Below the pieces are notes generated by a model. It was not told the DNA's origin, did no database searches, and worked only from the letters and a program-made list of their open reading frames with translations. A stretch of 5,478 bases of DNA from DASSUW01 sp035717845 (GTDB taxonomy: Bacteria; Actinomycetota; Thermoleophilia; Solirubrobacterales; Solirubrobacteraceae), in NCBI GenBank assembly GCA_035717845.1, contig DASTIC010000336.1:1-5478 (forward strand). The letters run 5' to 3'. Below are positions 1 through 5,478 of this stretch, piece by piece. The translations under genes and the position numbers were made by a program. The first letter of the stretch is position 1; each line of letters begins with the position of its first letter.

Positions 1-251
1 GGCGCATCCCGGGCGCCGAGGTGGTCGAGCTCGACGCCGGCTGCTGCGGGATGGCGGGATCGTTCGGCTACGAGGCCGAGCACTACGAGCTGTCGATGCA
101 GATCGGGGAGTCGAGGCTGTTCCCGGCGTTGCGCAGGGAGGACGCCGGCACCCTGGTCGCCGCGACCGGGGTCTCATGTCGTCAGCAGATCGCGCACGGG
201 GTGGGGCGAGAGGCGCGCCACCCGGTTCAGATCGTCAGGGAGGCGCTATAA
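1..251 (+). CDS. C-terminal fragment of FAD-binding/(Fe-S)-binding oxidoreductase (2-hydroxyacid dehydrogenase type)
   Basis: The reading frame is open from the left edge (first full codon at base 3) to a TAA at 249-251, so only the last 82 residues are present and the start lies outside the window. The visible part contains LDAGCCGMAGSFGYE followed by a GVSCRQQI segment. This is the cysteine-rich CCG-type domain (the heterodisulfide-reductase/GlcF-like Fe-S module) as found at the C-terminus of large fused FAD-linked oxidase plus Fe-S proteins such as YdiJ-type D-2-hydroxyglutarate or D-lactate dehydrogenases. In that family, electrons from a 2-hydroxyacid pass through FAD and Fe-S centres to an acceptor. 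The FAD domain itself is not visible, so a stand-alone GlcF/LldE-like Fe-S subunit remains possible, and the substrate cannot be named. The gene ends 3 nt before a MatC-type carboxylate carrier, which suggests cotranscription and a shared role in organic-acid use. Confidence 0.85.
   Translation, partial: RIPGAEVVELDAGCCGMAGSFGYEAEHYELSMQIGESRLFPALRREDAGTLVAATGVSCRQQIAHGVGREARHPVQIVREAL
237..243 (+). promoter_or_regulatory. Ribosome binding site of the MatC-type carrier
   Basis: AGGGAGG lies 11 nt before the ATG at 255, inside the last codons of the preceding oxidoreductase gene. It supports the ATG at 255 as the start and shows that the carrier is translated as a downstream gene of an operon. 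Confidence 0.65.
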
Positions 252-254
252 GCC

Positions 255-1583
255 ATGTCCAACGAGCTCATCTCACTTCTGGTCCTCGTCCTGATCTTCC
301 TGATCGGCACCACGATGCCGGTCAACATGGGCGTGCTGGGGATCGTCGCCGCGTTCGTGGTGGGAACCGCCATGGGCGTGTCCGAGGACGACATCTTCCT
401 CGGCTTCCCGGGCGACCTCTTCATCATCCTCGTCGGCGTCACGTACCTGTTCGGCATCGCGTCGAGCAACGGCACCGTGAACTGGCTCGTCCACGCCTCG
501 GTACGCGCCGTCGGCGGGCGCGTGGCGGCGATCCCGTGGGTGTTCTTCCTGATCACCGCGGTGCTTACGGCGTCGGGCGCCGTCGTGCCGGGCGCGGTGG
601 CGATCGTCGTGCCTATCGCGATCGGGTTCGCGCTCACCTACGGGATCAACCCCGTGCTCATGGGGCTGATGGTCATCAACGGGGCGACCGCCGGCGGGTT
701 CTCGCCGATCAGCGTGTTCGGGTCGATCGTCAACGGCGTGGTGGAGCGCGAGGACCTCGCTGAGAACGCCACGCTGCTGTTCGTCTCGTCGTTCGTGTTC
801 AATTTCGTGCTCAGCGTCATCGTCTTCTTCCTGTTCGGCGGGCGGAAGCTGATCGGTCGGCGGCAGGAGGTAGGGGAGACGGCCGGACGCTTCGAGCGGC
901 GCAAGAAGCAGGAGGCGGCCACGACCGGCGCGCCGCCGATGGCGGGCGGCTCGGTGGCGACCGCCGACGCGGGGGATATGCCCGAGCTCGACCGCGACAA
1001 GGTCCTGACGCTGATCGGCATCGCCACGCTGATCGTCGTCGCGCTCGCGTTCGACGTCGACGTCGGCTTCGTCGCGCTGTCGATCGCCGTCGTGCTGGGG
1101 CTGTTCATGCCGCAGGCGACCAAGGAAGCCGTCGGCAAGGTGGCGTGGCCGACCGTGCTGCTGATCTGCGGCATCGTGACCTACGTCAGCCTGCTCGAGA
1201 CGCTCGGCTCGATCGACTGGCTCGGCGAACAGGTCGCCGCCATCGGCGCGGCGACGTTCGCGGCGCTGCTGATCTGCTACGTCGGTGGCGCGGTGTCGGC
1301 GTTCGCGTCGACCACCGGCATCCTCGGCGCGCTGATCCCGCTGGCGGTGCCGTTCCTGGAGACGGGAGCGATCGGGGCGGTGGCGCTCATCATCGCGCTG
1401 TCGATCTCCTCTTCGGTGGTCGACTCGAGCCCGTTCTCCACCAGCGGCGCGCTGACCGTGGCCAACACGCCGGAGGAGAAGCGCGACTACGTGTTCAAGC
1501 GCCTGATGCAGTGGGGCATGAGCATGGTCCTGATCGCTCCGCCGATCGCCTGGCTGGTGTTCGTGGTGCCGGGATGGCTGTAG
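255..1583 (+). CDS. MatC-type dicarboxylate/malonate carrier (SLC13-like ion transporter superfamily permease)
   Basis: This is a 442-residue polytopic inner-membrane protein, probably a secondary transporter for a small dicarboxylate or related organic acid. Its N-terminal half (residues 1-195) resembles the MatC N-terminal domain: hydrophobic segments around 5-40, 55-75, 92-125, 130-160 and 173-195, with a glycine/serine-rich GATAGGFSPISVFG at 143-156. A charged, presumably cytoplasmic loop at about 196-248 separates it from a second half with helices near 250-285, 297-315, 330-385 and 422-440. That half contains VVDSSPFSTSGAL at 388-400. The two Ser/Pro/Gly stretches occupy equivalent places in the halves, as expected of the inverted-repeat fold of the ion transporter superfamily, where such loops bind substrate and cation. 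The ATG at 255 is supported by an upstream AGGGAGG. It follows the FAD/Fe-S oxidoreductase by 3 nt, so the substrate may be a hydroxyacid oxidised by that enzyme; this is inference. Malonate specificity cannot be read from sequence. Confidence 0.82.
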   Translation: MSNELISLLVLVLIFLIGTTMPVNMGVLGIVAAFVVGTAMGVSEDDIFLGFPGDLFIILVGVTYLFGIASSNGTVNWLVHASVRAVGGRVAAIPWVFFLITAVLTASGAVVPGAVAIVVPIAIGFALTYGINPVLMGLMVINGATAGGFSPISVFGSIVNGVVEREDLAENATLLFVSSFVFNFVLSVIVFFLFGGRKLIGRRQEVGETAGRFERRKKQEAATTGAPPMAGGSVATADAGDMPELDRDKVLTLIGIATLIVVALAFDVDVGFVALSIAVVLGLFMPQATKEAVGKVAWPTVLLICGIVTYVSLLETLGSIDWLGEQVAAIGAATFAALLICYVGGAVSAFASTTGILGALIPLAVPFLETGAIGAVALIIALSISSSVVDSSPFSTSGALTVANTPEEKRDYVFKRLMQWGMSMVLIAPPIAWLVFVVPGWL

Positions 1584-1588
1584 TGGCT

Positions 1589-1594
1589 TAGCAT
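1589..1594 (+). promoter_or_regulatory. Candidate -10 element for a near-leaderless ftsH transcript
   Basis: TAGCAT fits the actinobacterial TANNNT -10 pattern and ends 9 nt before the ftsH ATG at 1604, so initiation about 7 nt downstream would give a leader of only a few bases. The 20-nt gap after matC has no well-placed Shine-Dalgarno; the only G-run (1599-1602) almost touches the ATG. No convincing -35 box is seen. The same heptamer TAGCATC precedes the minus-strand small membrane protein gene. Readthrough from matC would also be possible. Confidence 0.4.
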
Positions 1595-1603
1595 CAGTGG
1601 GGC

Positions 1604-3543
<1,940 letters not shown>

Positions 3544-3547
<4 letters not shown>

Positions 3548-4485
3548 CCGACCGCGCGGCCGCGCTGCACGCCCGTCTCGCCGCGCTCGAGCCGCTCGCG
3601 GGCCTCTGGCTTGAGCGTGCCGTCCTCGGTGAGGTAGTCGCGCCAGGAGCGGGTGGGGGAGTAGCCGAGTCGCTCTCGCGCGCGCCTGATCGACGTGCCG
3701 GAGGCGTCCTCGCGGTCGTGCGGGCGGATCTCGACCGCGTCGCCGTGGTGGCGGCGGATCATCTCCTCGAGCGGGCGGTTCGCGCAGTTGTCCGGCGACG
3801 CGATGTACATCGTCTCGTGGCCCGGGAGGTCGCTCTCGGCGGCCAGCCGCAGCGCGTCGGCGAGGTCGTAGACGTCGATGTAGCTCCAGAAGCTCGCGCT
3901 GCCCTCGGCGGGGTCGCGCAGGCACGGCCCGAGGTTGTGGTCGTAGTTGCCCTCCCACTGCACCCAGGACGGGCGGATCGAGATCGCGCGGATGTCCGAG
4001 CGCCGGACGGCCGCGTCCATCAGCTGCTCGCCGAAGTGCTTCGCGAGCGCGTACGGGTCCTGGGGCCGGGCGGGATGCTCCTCGTCGATCGGCGCGTACT
4101 CGGCGATGAAGGGGCGCTCGGCGAAGAAGAAGCCCGGGACCGTCTCGCTCGACACGTGCACGAAGCGGGAGACCCCGAGGCGGACGGCGGCCTCGATCGC
4201 GTTGAACGTGGCCATCAGGTTGTTCTCGAACACCGTCGCCGGCGGGTTGTGCTGCGGGTCGGGGATCGCGGCCGCGTGGATCACCGCGTCGTGGCCGTAG
4301 GTGATCGCGTAGGCGTCGCCCGGGCGCGTGAGATCCGCCTGCCGGTACTCGGGCCCGCCGGCCGGCGGGCGCTCGAACACCGGCGCGCCGAGGTCCGAGG
4401 CCGTCACCTCGTGCCCGGCGTCGTGCAGCGCGGCGACGGTCGCCGAGCCGACCTTTCCCCGCGATCCGGTCACGAGGACCCTCAT
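3544..4485 (-). CDS. NAD-dependent epimerase/dehydratase family protein (extended SDR)
   Basis: This 313-residue protein is a cytoplasmic extended short-chain dehydrogenase/reductase. The N-terminus MRVLVTGSRGKVG carries the glycine-rich NAD(P)-binding motif (G7, G10, G13). The acidic D31 ending the second strand suggests NAD rather than NADP. HAAA at 70-73, VSSE at 111-114 and the catalytic pair Y145/K149 (YALAK) follow in family order, and the C-terminal region has the common ERLGYSPTRSWRDYL segment near 271-285. The family acts mainly on nucleotide sugars or uronates; the substrate here is not identifiable. The frame stays open upstream to 4602, but the ATG at 4485 is chosen because the Rossmann strand starts there and GGAGG sits 8 nt before it. 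That ATG overlaps the stop of the upstream membrane protein gene as ATGA, indicating translational coupling. Its own stop (TAG) shares CTAG with the ftsH stop on the other strand. Confidence 0.88.
3582..3619 (+). terminator. Candidate hairpin 3' of ftsH, inside the convergent gene
   Basis: Bases 3582-3593 can pair with 3608-3619 around a 14-nt loop. In plus-strand RNA this gives 12 consecutive pairs, of which two are G-U (3583/3618 and 3589/3612). In minus-strand RNA the same two positions become C-A mismatches, so the fold favours the ftsH transcript. It begins 34 nt after the ftsH stop codon. No U-tract follows, so it is not a canonical intrinsic terminator. It overlaps the codons for the REREL-like charged C-terminus of the opposite gene, and high GC makes chance stems common. 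Confidence 0.25.
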
Positions 4486-4772
4486 CGGTGCAGCCTCCAG
4501 ATGCGCAAGCCGAGGATCATGGCGAACGCGAGCAGCGCGAGCGAGAGAAGTGGGATGTCGAGCGACGCGGCGGTGCGCCCGGTCTCCGCGAACGGCGCAC
4601 ACGGACGCGCGGCGCAGCCCTCGCTCCCGAAGTGCCAGATCCCGAAGGCGACGAGCTCGGCGGCCAGCAGCGTTCCGGCCGCCCGGTGGAGGAACCGCGG
4701 GAGCCCGAGCAGCGGGAAGATCAGGAACGCCGAGAACAGGCCCCAGAGCGTCGCTGCGACCGTCACCTCCAT
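4482..4772 (-). CDS. Small three-helix membrane protein of unknown function
   Basis: I do not recognise a family for this 96-residue protein. It has three hydrophobic segments at about residues 4-24, 31-49 and 72-89. The first two are joined by a basic loop (RFLHR), and the C-terminus ends in a basic RIWRLHR. By the positive-inside rule both basic stretches face the cytoplasm, which puts the N-terminus and the 50-70 loop outside. That loop carries the only two cysteines, C53 and C58 (CAARPC), which could form a disulfide on the outer face. The gene starts 11 nt after the methyltransferase stop and overlaps the downstream SDR by ATGA. That junction, with the membrane-protein composition, is the main evidence that it is real. 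No SD is well placed; TAGCAT ends 8 nt before the ATG. A link to the cell envelope is possible but only inferred. Confidence 0.75.
   Translation of the reverse strand: MEVTVAATLWGLFSAFLIFPLLGLPRFLHRAAGTLLAAELVAFGIWHFGSEGCAARPCAPFAETGRTAASLDIPLLSLALLAFAMILGLRIWRLHR
4494..4498 (-). promoter_or_regulatory. Ribosome binding site of the extended SDR gene
   Basis: GGAGG (reading CTGGAGG on the minus strand) lies 8 nt before the ATG at 4485-4483, within the last codons of the upstream membrane protein gene. It decides the SDR start in favour of 4485 over the longer open frame reaching 4602. Confidence 0.75.
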
Positions 4773-4780
4773 CTCTCTCG

Positions 4781-4786
4781 ATGCTA
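4781..4786 (-). promoter_or_regulatory. Candidate -10 element before the small membrane protein gene
   Basis: On the minus strand TAGCAT spans 4786-4781 and ends 8 nt before the ATG at 4772-4770. Its first three bases are the TAG stop codon of the methyltransferase. The sequence TAGCATC is identical to that upstream of ftsH. No clear -35 is visible; the purine run CGAGAGAG next to the ATG is too close to be a good SD. It may be an internal promoter that lets the two downstream genes be expressed without the methyltransferase. Confidence 0.35.
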
Positions 4787-5395
4787 CGCCCGCACGGCGA
4801 TCCAGCTCTTCGCCAGCGGCCCGAGCCGCTCGGCGATCACGGGCTCCCCGAACAGCGCGGCCAGCTCACCGCGGCGCAGCAGGCTGATCTCCTCCCAGCC
4901 CCCGGCGATCCCGAGCCGCCAGTAGGGCCTGCGCAGCGCGGGCGGCAGCCAGTGCGCGAACGGCAGCAGCGCGTGCGGCTCGAGCGGGAAGCCGAAGGCG
5001 GGGGTCTGCACCCACCACCGTCGCGCCACGCGCTTCACCTCCGCCGCGAAGGCTGCGCGGTCGCCCGGGGGCAGGTGCTCGATCAGGCTGTTCGAGTACG
5101 CGAGGTCGAACGCCCCGTCCTCGAACGGCAGCCGCCGCGTCGCGTCGGCCTGCACGAACGGGCCGGGATAGTCGGGCCGGTGCTCGAGGTCCACGCCGGT
5201 GACGTCCAGCTCGGGGGCGAACGCCCGCAGCCCGAGCGGGCCGCAGCCCACATCCACGATCCGCGTCCCCGGGTCCGGGCGCATCAGCGACACGAACCGC
5301 GCGTGCCGCCGCGCCCGAGCCCTGGCGGCAGCCGCCGACCCGACCCGCGTCCGCCAGCCGGCCGGCGCGGACGCATAGACGTCGGGTCCCGGCAC
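4784..5395 (-). CDS. Class I SAM-dependent methyltransferase
   Basis: This 203-residue cytoplasmic protein fits the Methyltransf_11-like class I fold. Motif I is VDVGCG at residues 47-52. An acidic residue for the SAM ribose is in VTGVDLE (65-71). DATRRLPFEDGAFD (84-97) is the usual strand-4 approach, and LAYSNSLIEHL (99-109) is the region after it. The C-terminal half is rich in Trp, Pro and Leu and ends KSWIAVRA; it probably forms the substrate lid. The acceptor molecule cannot be told from sequence. A GTG at 5395 is taken as the start because it gives a full N-terminal helix before motif I and has TAGCCT 7 nt upstream; there is no SD, and Met38 would be too close to motif I. It is the first gene of a minus-strand set with the small membrane protein (11-nt gap) and the SDR. 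Confidence 0.85.
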   Translation of the reverse strand: MPGPDVYASAPAGWRTRVGSAAAARARARRHARFVSLMRPDPGTRIVDVGCGPLGLRAFAPELDVTGVDLEHRPDYPGPFVQADATRRLPFEDGAFDLAYSNSLIEHLPPGDRAAFAAEVKRVARRWWVQTPAFGFPLEPHALLPFAHWLPPALRRPYWRLGIAGGWEEISLLRRGELAALFGEPVIAERLGPLAKSWIAVRA

Positions 5396-5402
5396 GGGCG
5401 GC

Positions 5403-5408
5403 AGGCTA
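5403..5408 (-). promoter_or_regulatory. Candidate -10 element for a leaderless methyltransferase transcript
   Basis: TAGCCT on the minus strand (5408-5403) ends exactly 7 nt before the GTG start at 5395, the distance expected if transcription starts at or next to the start codon. There is no SD-like sequence between them. The -35 region is GC-rich and has no TTGACA-like match. Confidence 0.45.
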
Positions 5409-5436
5409 CCGCGTAGGACGCGAGGCGCCGACCGGC

Positions 5437-5466
5437 TTGGCGGGGTTCGGGTGACCCGGTTAGGGT
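5437..5466 (+). promoter_or_regulatory. Possible divergent promoter at the right edge
   Basis: TTGGCG at 5437-5442 and TAGGGT at 5461-5466 are separated by 18 nt, compatible with a sigma-70-type promoter reading right, out of the window. Between the boxes lies the perfect palindrome CGGGTGACCCG (5448-5458). GCCGACC (5427-5433) and GGTCGGC (5464-5470) form a 7-bp inverted repeat around the whole element. The gene it would serve is not in the window, so this is tentative. Confidence 0.25.
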
Positions 5467-5478
5467 CGGCCGGGGCCC

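Noticed and set aside
3554..3565. Perfect palindrome GCGCGGCCGCGC just after the ftsH stop
   Set aside because: As RNA it gives only a 4-bp stem with a 4-base loop, and such G/C palindromes are common at this base composition; it also encodes the SDR C-terminus.
4486..4602. N-terminal extension of the SDR to 4602
   Set aside because: The extra 39 residues precede the Rossmann strand, overlap the small membrane protein gene out of frame, and lack an RBS, whereas 4485 has GGAGG 8 nt upstream.
3718..5416. Long plus-strand frames opposite the SDR, membrane protein and methyltransferase genes (3718-4887 and 4328-5416)
   Set aside because: Compositional shadows of the minus-strand genes; no domains and strongly biased Arg/Pro/Ala content.
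5444..5460. A GGTTCGGGTGACCC stretch resembling a tRNA T-arm
   Set aside because: Loop length and stem pairing do not fit a T-arm, and no acceptor, D or anticodon arms are found around it.

Overview
The window is gene-dense, very GC-rich DNA with strong third-position G/C bias. Gaps between genes are short, and the gene content (FAD/Fe-S oxidoreductase, MatC-type carrier, FtsH paralogue, extended SDR, SAM methyltransferase) together with TANNNT boxes close to start codons points to a high-GC Gram-positive bacterium. A deep-branching Actinomycetota lineage such as Thermoleophilia is my best guess, by inference only. No tRNA, rRNA, CRISPR array, insertion sequence or phage gene is visible. It reads as an ordinary chromosomal segment.

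Left part, plus strand (1-1583): the C-terminal end of a fused FAD/Fe-S 2-hydroxyacid dehydrogenase is followed after 3 nt by a 442-residue MatC-type dicarboxylate carrier with its own Shine-Dalgarno. The pair suggests uptake plus oxidation of a small organic acid. Twenty bases later begins a complete 647-residue FtsH-type membrane AAA+ zinc protease (1604-3547). It has departures at the Walker A, the pore loop and the zinc motif that make it look like a divergent FtsH paralogue.

Right part, minus strand (3544-5395): in transcription order these are a 203-residue class I SAM methyltransferase, a 96-residue three-helix membrane protein of unknown function, and a 313-residue NAD-dependent epimerase/dehydratase-family protein. 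The last two overlap by ATGA. This cluster converges on ftsH so tightly that the palindrome CTAG at 3544-3547 serves as part of both stop codons, leaving no intergenic terminator.

Initiation signals fall into two classes. The two genes tightly joined to an upstream gene (matC and the SDR) have clear GGAGG-like ribosome binding sites. ftsH, the small membrane protein and the methyltransferase have no usable SD, but each carries TAGCAT or TAGCCT ending 7-9 nt before its start codon, as expected of a -10 box for leaderless or nearly leaderless transcripts. The last 83 bases hold the start region of the methyltransferase and possibly a divergent promoter with nested inverted repeats. I found no clear evidence of a previously undescribed multi-gene system; the most interesting points are the FtsH motif variants and the initiation-signal pattern.
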